The notes: generated by a model not told the origin, from the sequence alone. 46,473 nt of DNA from Candidatus Loosdrechtia aerotolerans (GCA_021646405.1 SOER01000025.1:1-46473), one strand, 5' to 3'; numbered from the stretch's first letter, positions 25,482 to 34,707 are shown. Numbers and translations are program-made.

Positions 25482-27110
25482 ATGTCTCTTCATTACGCAC
25501 GCCCCGGTAAGGCTATCAATATCCGATATACAACCCTCCTGCCGGTTGTCATACCTGTTGTTCTTCTTGTTACCGCTGCTTATATCCAGTGGGTGACTGT
25601 TGGCCTCCCGGAGTTACCACCTGTTCCTGAAGCGGTTCATGAGCCGCAGGGCTTCCCGGCCTGGCTCCGCATCACTCACTTTATTAACCTGCTTTTCCTG
25701 GTACTGCTCATTCGCAGCGGCCTGCAGATCCTCATGGACCATCCCCGGTTGTACTGGAACGTTCACTGCACACCCGGTACGGAATGGCTGCGTCTGACGT
25801 CAGTCGAAATATCTCCGGACCACATCTGGACGGCAAAAGAGGATTCCCGGTACCTTTCACCCTGGGCTGGACTACCCGGCTATCGGCATACCATCGGCAT
25901 GGCCCGGCACTGGCACTTCCTTAGTGTCCTGTTCTGGGTTGCAAACGGTATGATCTATGTAATCCTGCTGTTCGGGACAGGGGAGTGGCGGCGCCTGGTG
26001 CCGGACTCCTGGCAAATCCTGCCGGATGCCTGGGCTATCTTTGCCCACTATGCCACGTTTCACCCACCTCCGGAACCTGACAGCTTTTACCGTTACAACG
26101 CACTACAACAGCTTGTATACTTCGCGGTAGTCTTCGTCCTTGCCCCGCTGGCAATCGTGACCGGTCCCTCGATGTCTCCGGCCCTGACGAATCGCTTCCG
26201 CTGGTACCCCCGCCTGCCCGGCAACCGGCAGATCGGCCGGTCGATCCATTTTTTTATCATGTGCGGCTTCATCTTTTTTCTCGTCATCCACGTTGCCATA
26301 GTAACCTTAACCGGACTGGTCCGTAATATGAACCATATTGTTCTGGGTGTCAATACCTCAGAAATAACAGGTACTTACCTCGGCATGGCAGGTATCGGCT
26401 TTGTTATAGTGATGAATGCACTCGCTAACTGGACGGCATGGAGATACCCGCGGGCACTACAGCACCTTGCAAAGGGGATTGTCACTCCGGTCATGGCCTT
26501 CCTGCTCGGCCGTGCTGCCCCGTATGCCGAGTTCCACCAAAAGGACATATCTCCCTTCCTGTGGGCAAACGGCAAGGTGCCTGCCTGTAATGAGTGGAAA
26601 TCCCTGGCCATTGATAATTTCCGAAGCTATCGTCTCAAAGTATATGGACTGGTGAATAACCCGGTAGAGTTGTCGCTCGAAGAGTTGCAGACGATGGGCA
26701 AAAAGACCCAGATCACACTGCATCACTGTATTCAGGGGTGGTCGGGTATAGCGGCATGGGGAGGGCTGCCGCTCGCCACGTTGATCCAGCTCGTACAACC
26801 GAAACCGGAGGCACGGGCAGTGGTCTTCTATTCCTTCGGCGAAGGTGCGGCGGGAGGCCGCTTTTACGACAGCCTGCCGATTGAGAATGCGCTGCACCAG
26901 CAAACCTTGCTGGCATACGAGATGAACTATTCACCACTCACGATATTGCACGGGGCACCACTGCGGCTGCGCGTCGAGAACCAGCTCGGCTTCAAGATGG
27001 TAAAATGGATTGAGGCCATTGAGTTTGTCGAGGACATCAAAACTATTGGTAAAGGCGAGGGTGGTTACAACGAAGACAACGAATACTTTGGCGAGCTTGC
27101 GAATATTTAA
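25482..27110 (+). CDS. Cytochrome b561-like membrane domain fused to a sulfite-oxidase-type molybdopterin domain
   Basis: The first 340 residues of this 542-residue protein form about six membrane helices with histidines placed as in b-type cytochromes (HFINLLFLVL, HWHFLSVLFW, HFFIMCGFIFF, VIHVAIV). The last 190 residues are an oxidoreductase molybdopterin-binding domain: FRSYRLKVYGLVNNPVELSLEEL, then LHHCIQGWSGIAAWGG with the molybdenum-ligating cysteine at residue 416. In MsrP/MsrQ (YedY/YedZ) these are separate proteins; here they are one chain. There is no Tat signal, and the catalytic part follows the last helix. GGGAGG precedes the ATG by about six bases. The coding sequence looks GC-richer than its neighbours, suggesting transfer. 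Substrate unknown. Confidence 0.85.
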   Translation: MSLHYARPGKAINIRYTTLLPVVIPVVLLVTAAYIQWVTVGLPELPPVPEAVHEPQGFPAWLRITHFINLLFLVLLIRSGLQILMDHPRLYWNVHCTPGTEWLRLTSVEISPDHIWTAKEDSRYLSPWAGLPGYRHTIGMARHWHFLSVLFWVANGMIYVILLFGTGEWRRLVPDSWQILPDAWAIFAHYATFHPPPEPDSFYRYNALQQLVYFAVVFVLAPLAIVTGPSMSPALTNRFRWYPRLPGNRQIGRSIHFFIMCGFIFFLVIHVAIVTLTGLVRNMNHIVLGVNTSEITGTYLGMAGIGFVIVMNALANWTAWRYPRALQHLAKGIVTPVMAFLLGRAAPYAEFHQKDISPFLWANGKVPACNEWKSLAIDNFRSYRLKVYGLVNNPVELSLEELQTMGKKTQITLHHCIQGWSGIAAWGGLPLATLIQLVQPKPEARAVVFYSFGEGAAGGRFYDSLPIENALHQQTLLAYEMNYSPLTILHGAPLRLRVENQLGFKMVKWIEAIEFVEDIKTIGKGEGGYNEDNEYFGELANI

Positions 27111-27421
27111 TGACCGTTCAGGCGAAATTCTGTTTCATGCTTCATCATCGAAACAGAGTTTCGAGGCCCTTTGCGTCCCCAGACAGATGCTTCGGCAGAC
27201 TCAGCGCATGGTTTGGGAACAAACAAGCAGGTGAACAGGCAATCAGGTGAGAGCAGGCGAGCAAACTTTTTGCGAACGCTGGGTGAGGAGTGGCAGTTGT
27301 CCCCCTCTGGGAGGAGATCTTATTCTTACCCACATCTTAACCCGTTCTTTTGAATAGTTTTTTAAGAATTCATGAATCCTCTTCTCACTGTTCGAGTTTA
27401 ATTCCTGACCTTTGTGACTGA

Positions 27422-27499
27422 TAAGTACTGTACATAAATATTCGCATATTGAAATTCCCGGGTAATAAAAATGTACAAAAATTTGTGGTCAGGTACTTA
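27422..27499 (+). mobile_element. Deletion derivative of the MITE
   Basis: The right end GTACAAAAATTTGTGGTCAG followed by GTACTTA equals the MITE terminus. The left end TAAGTACTGTACATAAAT is a diverged version of TAAGTACCTGACCATAAGT. Only about 78 bases remain, with the hairpin core lost. TA stands at both ends. Confidence 0.55.
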
Positions 27500-27610
27500 A
27501 GTAGAATATGTAAACGTAAAAACACATATTTTTATAAACAATATTTATTTGAGTATTATTAAATACGTTGACGTTCGCCTTTTATTTATGATAATATTCT
27601 GACAATTTAA

Positions 27611-27757
27611 ATGAGAAAATTAGCTGGATTTCTAAAAACAAAAACAAAGGATGTTCATACTAATAAACTATTAGATTTAATAATAAATTTTCCAGAGAGG
27701 ACATTACATAAAATTAGTTTAGACCAGAGATTCAAAAACATTATCAAATATATATAA
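27611..27757 (+). CDS. Possible 48-residue hypothetical protein
   Basis: ATG at 27611 opens 48 codons (MRKLAGFLKTKTKDVHTNK..., lysine-rich) ending in TAA at 27755-27757. It lies in very AT-rich DNA and lacks a clear ribosome-binding site. I do not recognise it; it may be a gene remnant or chance. Confidence 0.2.
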   Translation: MRKLAGFLKTKTKDVHTNKLLDLIINFPERTLHKISLDQRFKNIIKYI

Positions 27758-28067
27758 GGTGTAACCAGGGCATAACAAAGATCAAAATTCGTATTATTTG
27801 GCCTTGAGATACAGATTGAGGCAATGGAACCATTTCTTTAAACTAAGAATATCGTTGCTCTTATATACATGCCGCTTCATAAATCGGAACAGGAAGCTTT
27901 TATAAAGCGGTATCCAGCCGCAAAGTATATTATTACTTAAATGATAGATAAAGCAGCATAAAAAGTATCCATCAAACGTGGGTTAAGCTTGACACGTTTT
28001 TCATTCAAGCGTAATTGTCCGCGCTGGCTATGCAAATTGTTGAGATTAAAATGAGGGCCAAAAACAA

Positions 28068-28950
28068 ATGATTCGACATAAACAACCACTTGCCGAGGTC
28101 TTCGGATATTTGGTTGGTGATCAATCACCCCAAGCTATCCGATACCGCTCGCATCGCCTCTGTCCATTTAATAACAAAGTTTCCCAATTGCACTAAGGAC
28201 AAAGCAAAGGACCCTCTCGGTGTATGCAGTGTATTCCACAATGATAAGCCAGTAATAACATGTCCTATCAGATTTAGGGAGGATTGGCTTATCACCGATG
28301 ATGCAGCATCTTTTTTCTTTAGTGAAGATACTGCATGGAGTTCCCTTACAGAAGTCCGTTTGAATGACGCCCAAGGAAAGTCAGCTGGCAATATTGACGT
28401 TGTTCTTGTTGCATACGATGACCATGGGAAAATCTTTGATTTTGGCGTTCTCGAAATACAAGCAGTTTACATCTCCGGAAATGTTCGTGACCCCTTCGGG
28501 TATTATATAAAAGCTCCCAAGTCTAGGGGACAAATGAATTGGTCAAATCAGCCAAATTATCCACGTCCGGATTATCTCTCATCTTCCCGTAAACGACTTG
28601 CTCCACAGTTACTGTTTAAAGGGGGAATCCTTCATTCATGGCAGAAGAAAATAGCCGTAGCATTGAACAAAAACTTTTTTGACACACTTCCATCCCTGAC
28701 GACGGTACATAAATCGAAAGCAGATATCGCATGGTTAATATACGATCTTGAATTGATCAAAGATGGTGTTCATAATAGGTATAAACTCATGAAAATTGAT
28801 GAAGTATTTACTGAATTCGAACCCGCACTTTTGTCGATTACTACTCCGGTACCGGGGAAGATCAATGATTTTTTAGAACTGCTTCAGGACAAACTTGACG
28901 GGCAGATCGTGACACCACCAAATAATAAGACAATTGAAAGGCCATTTTAA
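28068..28950 (+). pseudogene. NotI-family type II restriction endonuclease, frameshifted
   Basis: The reading frame from ATG 28068 (GAGGG nine bases upstream) gives MIRHKQPLAEVFGYL... HRLCPFNNKV and stops at 28194-28196. A second frame continues with FPNCTKDKAKDPLGVCSVF ... ITCPIRFREDWLI ... NIDVVLVAYDD ... LEIQAVYISGN to 28950. Removing one T from GTTTCCC (28179-28185) joins them as NNKVPNCTKDKA, the continuous sequence expected of NotI-family enzymes, giving 293 residues. The four cysteines (LCPF, PNC, GVC, ITC) correspond to the iron-binding cysteines described for NotI, and the D...ExQ pair is the likely catalytic centre. The shift falls between cysteines 1 and 2, so the product is either dead or a sequencing error. 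The methyltransferase follows immediately. Confidence 0.8.
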
Positions 28951-28951
28951 A

Positions 28952-29953
28952 ATGAAACTACCCAAACAACGGTCGTTATTTCCAGAGCTAAGTGGAGATT
29001 TGTCACCACCAAAACCTGTTAATGTTGCCTGCATTCCACAGAGAAGCCCTTTTCGCTATCCGGGGGGAAAAACGTGGTTCGTTCCTACTTTCCGAGATTG
29101 GGCCGCAAATCATTATCCAGAGCCCAAAATATTAATCGAACCTTTTGCCGGTGGTGGAATTATAAGTCTCACAGCCCTGTTTGAAAATCTCGTCTCACGT
29201 GTCGTCATGGTTGAAATTGATGAGGATATAGCGGCGGTATGGCAATCAGTAGTAGATGGACACGCAGAATGGATTGCAAATAAGATACTTTCCTTTGATC
29301 TGACAAAGGAATCAGTTGTTGCTGAGATAACTAAATCAAACGTAGACACAAGGGAAAAAGCCTTTCATACTATCCTGAAGAATCGCACATTTCACGGAGG
29401 CATTTTAGCGGAAGGATCAGGTTTCTTAAAGTACGGAGAGAACGGGAAAGGCATAAAATCCCGATGGTATCCTACAACTCTTGCCAAAAGATTTTTTAAT
29501 CTGAAACACGTTGCTGACAGAATCTCATTTCATAAGGAAGACGGATTGAAAGTTATTCAAAGATATTCACAACATCGGGACGTAATTTTCTTCATTGATC
29601 CTCCTTACACCGCTGGAGGAAAGAGAGCGGGTAAAAGGCTTTATCGTCACTTCACCCTTGATCATGAGCAATTATTTACGCTCTGTGAATCAATTAAAGG
29701 AGATTTTTTGATGACCTATGATAATACAGATGAGGCCAAATCTATGGCTAGAAACCATAGATTTCAAATGCGTCTTATTCCTATGAAGAACACTCATCAT
29801 GCGACAATGGAGGAACTCGTTATTGGAAGAGACCTATCATGGATGGATCGTTACCCTGCAGTACACGAACCCCTTACAGAATACAATATCGTATGCAAAA
29901 AAGAGAGGGTCCCAAAAAAGTGCTCCAGCGGACAGAGTAAACCACGCCACTGA
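28952..29953 (+). CDS. DNA N6-adenine methyltransferase, D12 (Dam) class
   Basis: This 333-residue enzyme should protect the genome from the NotI-family nuclease encoded one base upstream. The motifs are in D12 order: FRYPGGK (about 34-40), the SAM-binding EPFAGGG (63-69), and the catalytic DPPY (216-219). GGILAEGSGFL, typical of this class, lies between them. I choose ATG 28952 because AAAGG lies about 11 bases upstream, although an in-frame TTG at 28934 would add six residues. DPPY indicates adenine as the usual target; the recognition sequence is unknown. Unlike the nuclease it is intact, as expected when a restriction system decays but protection remains. Confidence 0.85.
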   Translation: MKLPKQRSLFPELSGDLSPPKPVNVACIPQRSPFRYPGGKTWFVPTFRDWAANHYPEPKILIEPFAGGGIISLTALFENLVSRVVMVEIDEDIAAVWQSVVDGHAEWIANKILSFDLTKESVVAEITKSNVDTREKAFHTILKNRTFHGGILAEGSGFLKYGENGKGIKSRWYPTTLAKRFFNLKHVADRISFHKEDGLKVIQRYSQHRDVIFFIDPPYTAGGKRAGKRLYRHFTLDHEQLFTLCESIKGDFLMTYDNTDEAKSMARNHRFQMRLIPMKNTHHATMEELVIGRDLSWMDRYPAVHEPLTEYNIVCKKERVPKKCSSGQSKPRH

Positions 29954-30288
29954 ACTTTATCGTTAGGCTAACAAAAGAATATGAGTGACTACTCAGGTAC
30001 TTTTACAAAACCTGAATAGTTGCCAAGCATTTATAATTTCTTTTTTGACTCAAAAACCTTTCCATGAAACGTAGCTTCTTGAAATTTCCCCCTCTTACTT
30101 CCTACTTTTTCTATAAAACAAAAGAGTATACCGTTCGTATTCTGTACCTTTCATACGCATTATCAAATATTCTCAAAAATCTTTACTGCTCAGTTTATAC
30201 TCAAAATTAGATTTGTTAATAAAGCTGTTTTTGTTATTATTTAATATCAGATTCATTCACAAGAGATAAAGGACAGAAAGAGGGTACT
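29954..30288. other. Intergenic region with a small inverted repeat
   Basis: 29989-30020 holds a short hairpin (ACTACTCAGGT ... ACCTGAATAGT) of the TAACTNCTCAGGTT family. The rest is AT-rich with no gene. AGAGGG at 30279-30284 is the ribosome-binding site for the broken fxsA gene. Confidence 0.5.
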
Positions 30289-30689
30289 ATGGTTCTTCGA
30301 CTCATTTTATTATTCACTATCATTCCTTTAATCGAGCTATATCTCCTGATACAAATAGGGAGTATTTAGGTGCTCTTCCGACGGTGATGATAGTATTCAT
30401 AACCGGGATAGTGGGAGGATTGCTTGCCAAAAGCCAGGGGCTGAGTATTTACAGGGGGATAAGAAGAGATTTACACGATGGAATTGTTCCCACAGAAAGC
30501 CTGCTGGATGGTTTATTTATTTTAATTGCAGGTGTATTGCTTATTACCCCCGGGCTGATAACAGATATTGCAGGCTTTCTTATCATGACACCGGTTTTCA
30601 GGCGATGGATGAGAAAACAATTAACGAAGAAATTTCACCAGAGGTTTAAAACACAAAAATTTTATTTTCATTCTCAGGATCGTAAATAA
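30289..30689 (+). pseudogene. fxsA: FxsA family membrane protein, frameshifted
   Basis: ATG 30289, with AGAGGG upstream, opens MVLRLILLFTIIPLIELYLLIQIGS and then stops at TAG 30367-30369. The adjacent frame carries YLGALPTVMIVFITGIVGGLLAKSQGLSIY ... LLDGLFILIAGVLLITPGLITDIAGFLIMTP, the rest of an FxsA protein. Adding one base near 30361-30363 restores IQIGS-YLGALPT and a protein of about 133 residues, normal for the family. FxsA proteins are small inner-membrane proteins with three to four helices; E. coli FxsA suppresses phage T7 exclusion by the F plasmid. Whether the shift is real needs reads. An internal ATG at 30384 could still express the C-terminal 101 residues. Confidence 0.75.
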
Positions 30690-30760
30690 AAGAGTGGTGG
30701 ATGAGTTCCGTTTTATCCGCCTCATCTTTCGTTCTGCAAATATTTTCCTTCGTGGTTTCA

Positions 30761-33070
30761 CTATTTACGAGTACCGGGAGAGGCAGTCCCTGGAAGAGAA
30801 CCCTCCTCCGGGTCAATCTCACATACACCACCAATACATGCCGGCTCTTTTGCTCCTGATGTAAGGTCTTCTTTCTCGTATAATACAATACGGGAAAAAT
30901 CAATCTCTGGCAGGTTCGCGATCCGCTTTTGGTATTCGTCTGCCGTGATCTCTTCAAATGGTGCAAGCTGATATACAGTTTTCGATTTAGGCAAGAATGA
31001 CAATCCGCCGAGCAGATCCCAGTTTTTATAAAGCCAGTCTGCCGTCTCAATCCATTCATCTTCTGCAACAGAAATGGTAACGGAGGGATTATGTTCGGTA
31101 TAACATTTCTTGACCGTTTTCCAGTACCCGAGTAGGTCAAGAGCACTGAGTTTTTCCTTCGTTATGCTTCCTTCCGGCGATTGTACCGGAAATTCCAGTA
31201 CATAAGTTGTAGCCGTTGCTATATCTTGACCAACCTCCGGATAATACGGAAATTTTTGTTCTTTTAGCATCATGAATAACGGATCACCTGCCGAAATACG
31301 GACCCTGCGGATATAGTACCTGGCAAAACGCGGGTGCATGCCTGAGGCCGAATTAACAAGCTGAGAAACCGTGCCGGAAGGTTTAACACAGGTAACAGCA
31401 GTAGACTCACGTATACCAAATAATTGAGCATAGATCCGGTTAATTTTCATGGCATGTTCTCTTAATCGTACCAGTATTTTTGGATCCCGCACTGCAGGAG
31501 AATCCCACTGTCCGGTAATAGAGACTCCCAAAAGCCGTTCTTCTTCACAATTCGTTTTCCATTCCGAAGAGAGATAGGAAAAGTCCGTCAGCATAGATTG
31601 GTAGGTGCCTACTATTGAGGCAAGCCTGATTTTATTAAGCAAGGTTGTTTCAAAATCATCCGGACGGGCAATTACCTCACTCAGGTTACAAAACTGCTTT
31701 GAGCGCAGGATAATTTCACCGCACGGATTTATGCCGCTTGTCATCCAGTATGGTTCAAACCCCTTCCATCGCCGGACAGGAACCTGTTTTGGCAGATTGC
31801 CGCGGTTAAAGAGCCCGCGTTCACCCGTTCCGGATACTGCAAGGGCAAGCCATTCTTTCAGGAAATCAACACTATCCGGTTTTGCAAGATAAACGGCCGA
31901 ATCGTTCGCCATCGATCGCTGTGGTTCATTTATATAGAAGTAACCTCTCTTGGCCTGACGCATATCGTCATCATCAAAATCCGAGAGAGAAATCAAAGCT
32001 GCGCGGCGTACTCCTCCCATTTCCACAACCTCACCGATTTTACAAGTAATGTCATGCATATCGATATTGCGTAAACGTTTCCCCTGAGCACCGAGGATTT
32101 TTGTGCGGACGTAATTTAGCAGGGATTGAAGTGGTCCCGGACCGGAACTGCGTCCACCCATCGTACGTAAACGGGACCCGGCCGGTCTGACCTGTGAATA
32201 ATCAAACCGGATATCCCTCCCTTCATACCAGGTACGCAACCCTATCTTGAGCGCATCTGCCCAACCTTCCTTGCTATCTCCAACCGTATGTACAGGAAGG
32301 AGTTCACCCGTTTGCCTCTGAATTATTGGCAGTTGTTGAACATTTTGACTTTCTACGGAGAAACCTACTCCGACACCTGACATCAAAAGATACATAATTT
32401 CAGCCAAATCTTTGAGTTGTGAAGGGGCAGTGTATGAACAATTGTATGCAGCAGCATTGTTCGTTCGGGCAGCCTTGCCGGCAGACCATAAAAGCCGCAT
32501 GGAAGGCATTACCTGCTGGTTCAGGATTGCCTTCTCTGTCTCTTCATACTCTTGTGGCTTTAAACGGTCACCCAGATTTTCATGCATAAAACGCATATAC
32601 CGGTCTACGGTCTCAATCCATGTCTCACGCCTTTCTTCCTCCTCGATCCAGCGAGAATACGTCCGGTAGTAGATAAATTCGGAGAAGGTGCTGGAGAAAT
32701 ACTTTTTGCTCTCTGCCACATATTGTTTAACAGAGTCCGGAACCGTAAGGGCTTTTTTGCGGATTTCTGCCCGTTCATGCCGGTAGAGAATGTATGCCTT
32801 GGCCGTTTTCGGAAATTCATTCAGGATAAGTGCCTCTTCTACAATATCCTGAATCTCCTCGACATGTGGAATATGCGCTGCCGGGTAATGCCTGTTCAGC
32901 TCCGTTACGACCTCATGTGATATCCGCAAGGGGTCCTTTTCCAGATCACCCTCTTTGCTTGCCTGCATAGCCCGGTACACTGCATTCGTAATGCGTGTCT
33001 GATCGAAGGGTATGATTCTTCCATCCCGCTTTCTGATATGGCTAAATTTGCTCTTTGTGGAATTGGGCAT
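30761..33070 (-). CDS. nrdJ: Adenosylcobalamin-dependent ribonucleoside-triphosphate reductase (class II)
   Basis: This 769-residue enzyme makes deoxynucleotides using vitamin B12 and no oxygen-dependent radical. An ATP-cone domain (about 10-95, KRDGRIIPFDQTRITNAV) is followed by YYRTYSRWIEEEERRETW, the signature of Lactobacillus-type monomeric reductases. The core contains YNCSYTAP with the first redox cysteine, GVGVGFSVE, ERGLFNRGN, NPCGEIILRSKQFCNLSEV with the radical cysteine, and VKPSGTVSQLVN. The C-terminus carries the re-reducing pair in ACIGGVCEIDP. It works aerobically and anaerobically, consistent with the anaerobic setting. No cobalamin riboswitch is visible upstream. A perfect 25-bp palindrome lies 116 bases before the start. 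Confidence 0.93.
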   Translation of the reverse strand: MPNSTKSKFSHIRKRDGRIIPFDQTRITNAVYRAMQASKEGDLEKDPLRISHEVVTELNRHYPAAHIPHVEEIQDIVEEALILNEFPKTAKAYILYRHERAEIRKKALTVPDSVKQYVAESKKYFSSTFSEFIYYRTYSRWIEEEERRETWIETVDRYMRFMHENLGDRLKPQEYEETEKAILNQQVMPSMRLLWSAGKAARTNNAAAYNCSYTAPSQLKDLAEIMYLLMSGVGVGFSVESQNVQQLPIIQRQTGELLPVHTVGDSKEGWADALKIGLRTWYEGRDIRFDYSQVRPAGSRLRTMGGRSSGPGPLQSLLNYVRTKILGAQGKRLRNIDMHDITCKIGEVVEMGGVRRAALISLSDFDDDDMRQAKRGYFYINEPQRSMANDSAVYLAKPDSVDFLKEWLALAVSGTGERGLFNRGNLPKQVPVRRWKGFEPYWMTSGINPCGEIILRSKQFCNLSEVIARPDDFETTLLNKIRLASIVGTYQSMLTDFSYLSSEWKTNCEEERLLGVSITGQWDSPAVRDPKILVRLREHAMKINRIYAQLFGIRESTAVTCVKPSGTVSQLVNSASGMHPRFARYYIRRVRISAGDPLFMMLKEQKFPYYPEVGQDIATATTYVLEFPVQSPEGSITKEKLSALDLLGYWKTVKKCYTEHNPSVTISVAEDEWIETADWLYKNWDLLGGLSFLPKSKTVYQLAPFEEITADEYQKRIANLPEIDFSRIVLYEKEDLTSGAKEPACIGGVCEIDPEEGSLPGTASPGTRK

Positions 33071-33185
33071 AATTGTCTATAGAGAAAAAATAAGGTACTA
33101 TTCCTCACTATGCTATCAGCTATGCGCACCCTTACGCTCGCTCTATCAGAAAAGAGTACAGCGTTATTCCGCACTCTGGCATGAG

Positions 33186-33237
33186 GCGCACCCTAAAGGG
33201 ATGCGGCAACAAGTTGCCGCATCCCTTTAGGGTGCGC
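33186..33237. repeat. Perfect 25-bp palindrome with two-base loop
   Basis: GCGCACCCTAAAGGGATGCG plus GCAAC is followed by AA and then its exact complement. A stem of 25 bp with a two-base centre could extrude as a cruciform or fold strongly in RNA. No T-run follows on either strand, so it is not a classic terminator. Inside each arm CCCTAAAGGG is itself palindromic. Confidence 0.85.
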
Positions 33238-33262
33238 ACACTCACGACCAAACACCAAAAAA

Positions 33263-33340
33263 GGTTTTCTTTCTACAAACAGATCGCTCCTCATGGAGCT
33301 GTATCAAGAAAGGGAAACGTAATCCTTTGGGAGAACTGAT
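33263..33340 (+). repeat. Dispersed REP-like repeat, second copy
   Basis: This is the counterpart of 312-392 in the same orientation: TTTCTACAAACAGATCGCTC, then GGAGCTGTATCAA and GGGAAACGTAATCC. The mini-hairpin loop differs (CTCATGGAG versus CTAACGGAG), as expected for a drifting palindrome. Confidence 0.8.
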
Positions 33341-33426
33341 GGGGAGGGGGAAAACTTTAAAAAGAAAAGAACATTTAAAAGCAAACAAAGCAAACCATCA
33401 TGTCCTGCCCTCATACCTTCTCATGT

Positions 33427-33996
33427 TTATTTCCTCTCCATAGTAATATCAATATTTGTTCCATGAGAAGCAACGTCAAATACGGGAGAAAGCTTGCTGA
33501 GTGCCTTCAATCTCTCCAGATTCTCAGCATCCGTCTTCACTTTAAAATTAACCCGTATATTCTGGTAGCCATTCCGGACCTCATTTGTTAGCCCTAAAAA
33601 ACCGCGGAGATCAATATCACCTTCCAGTTCTGATTCTACTTCTTCCAGCTTAATACCCCGGATTGCTGCATGATATACCATGGTCGTGGTCAGGCAGCCT
33701 GCCAGGGCGTTGAGAAGATGTTCCACAGGATTCGCCCCAAAATCCCCGCCTGCAAGCAGGGGTGGTTCATCTGCATCTAAGAAAAAAGGTTTATCATGAG
33801 GATTCTCTTTCTTAGCACCATAAAAGCTCTTGATCGTAGATTGGTTATGTCCACCGTCGATCCATCGGTTGCTTATATGAAATTTGCATTTAGCAATCTC
33901 GTTATCGTCTTTTATGGCATTGACGGTATCCTCAATCATACTAACATTTACTCCATTTACGACTTTTTGTTCTGTTACAGTTTTTTGTTCTGCCAT
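33427..33996 (-). CDS. OsmC family peroxide-stress protein
   Basis: This 189-residue protein belongs to the OsmC/Ohr fold, which reduces organic hydroperoxides through two cysteines. The central helix region VEHLLNALAGCLTTTMVYHAA contains one conserved cysteine. The other position of the pair is not evident: the segment GDFGANPVEHLL has no cysteine, so peroxidase activity is uncertain. NRWIDGGHNQSTIKSFYGA at the N-terminal half is typical of the longer OsmC-like branch. I choose ATG 33996 because the strong AGGAGGT lies nine bases upstream; the ATG six bases earlier would be too close. It lies upstream of nrdJ on the same strand but separated by 350 bases of repeats. Confidence 0.85.
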   Translation of the reverse strand: MAEQKTVTEQKVVNGVNVSMIEDTVNAIKDDNEIAKCKFHISNRWIDGGHNQSTIKSFYGAKKENPHDKPFFLDADEPPLLAGGDFGANPVEHLLNALAGCLTTTMVYHAAIRGIKLEEVESELEGDIDLRGFLGLTNEVRNGYQNIRVNFKVKTDAENLERLKALSKLSPVFDVASHGTNIDITMERK

Positions 33997-34707
33997 TTTC
34001 ATTTACCTCCTAAACTACAAAAACAACTTCAACGGCATAAACACAGATTTGTGACAGTGTTTATTCGAGTAAAGCACCTGCTTTATTCCCTGGTACCGCA
34101 TTGCGGATTTGGCCTTGCCTTTAAAATAAGGGCTTTCCTGAAAGAATGTACCACATCTATACGCACTGTTGCACTCAATTTCAAACTATCATTAATATCT
34201 GAAGAATCAAATAGATTTTATTTTGCTTCTTTATGATTTTCGGCTTAAAAGTGCGACATGTCACACTTTTTGTGTGAGACACCCGGCCTCATGAAACACT
34301 TTTCCCAAAATCTATGAGAAGCTCATTGTTGTTTAATTTGTTTGTCTTGTCATTCTTAATTTTAGACACTTTTAATTATTGCAAATAATTTTGTTGCACA
34401 GATCGCATAAGTCTTCTATTACCAATAGCGTAAGAAAAAAAGCCTAAAAACTTAAGTCCTTACAAAAAAGCCGTTGTAAATTATTGTCTTTAATACTGTC
34501 CTTTTCTGTATTTATGGTATTAAATTTGATTACAGTACATCATTGAGAAAGGCAGACCCGGTATGATTAGAGGATGCAGAAGTAAGTCTTATAGGTACAT
34601 TTATTGGCATTGAAAAGGAGTTTGAACGACGCACCTTCACCTTTCTATCCAAATTAGCCTTATGTGACTTCTGCCAAAACAAACATTGATTGATAGGAGA
34701 AATTACA
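33997..34707. other. Divergent gene-free region with a CATG-centred palindrome
   Basis: No gene is visible. GTGCGACATGTCACAC (34251-34266) matches 933-948 and is followed within a few bases by TTTTTGTGTGAGACAC. An AT-rich stretch (34300-34540) leads to the sulfotransferase gene. AGGAG at about 34695-34699 is its ribosome-binding site. Confidence 0.5.

Larger units (their letters stand above)
27111..28067. other. Repeat remnants and AT-rich DNA before the restriction-modification genes
   Basis: 27120-27240 holds fragments of the repeat at 6220-6518 (CGAAACAGAGTTTCG, and GATGCTTCGGCAGACTCAGC, the complement of the 6330-6355 region). 27422-27499 is a degraded or internally deleted relative of the MITE. 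27500-27770 is very AT-rich, with one short ORF (27611-27757). 27800-28060 has only small open frames; AAGCTTTTATAAAGCGGTAT at about 27893-27912 belongs to a 23-codon frame of unknown meaning. Confidence 0.5.
33071..33426. other. Intergenic repeat region between osmC-like and nrdJ genes
   Basis: The gap contains a member of the dispersed family also at 15721-15861 (33100-33220), the 25-bp perfect palindrome (33186-33237) and the REP-like unit (33263-33340). The rest is A/G-rich. No gene is visible. On the minus strand it must contain the promoter for nrdJ unless nrdJ is read through from the osmC-like gene. Confidence 0.6.

Noticed and set aside
34540-34640. Riboswitch upstream of the sulfotransferase
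   Set aside because: No conserved riboswitch core that I know could be matched; the region shows no convincing multi-stem structure.
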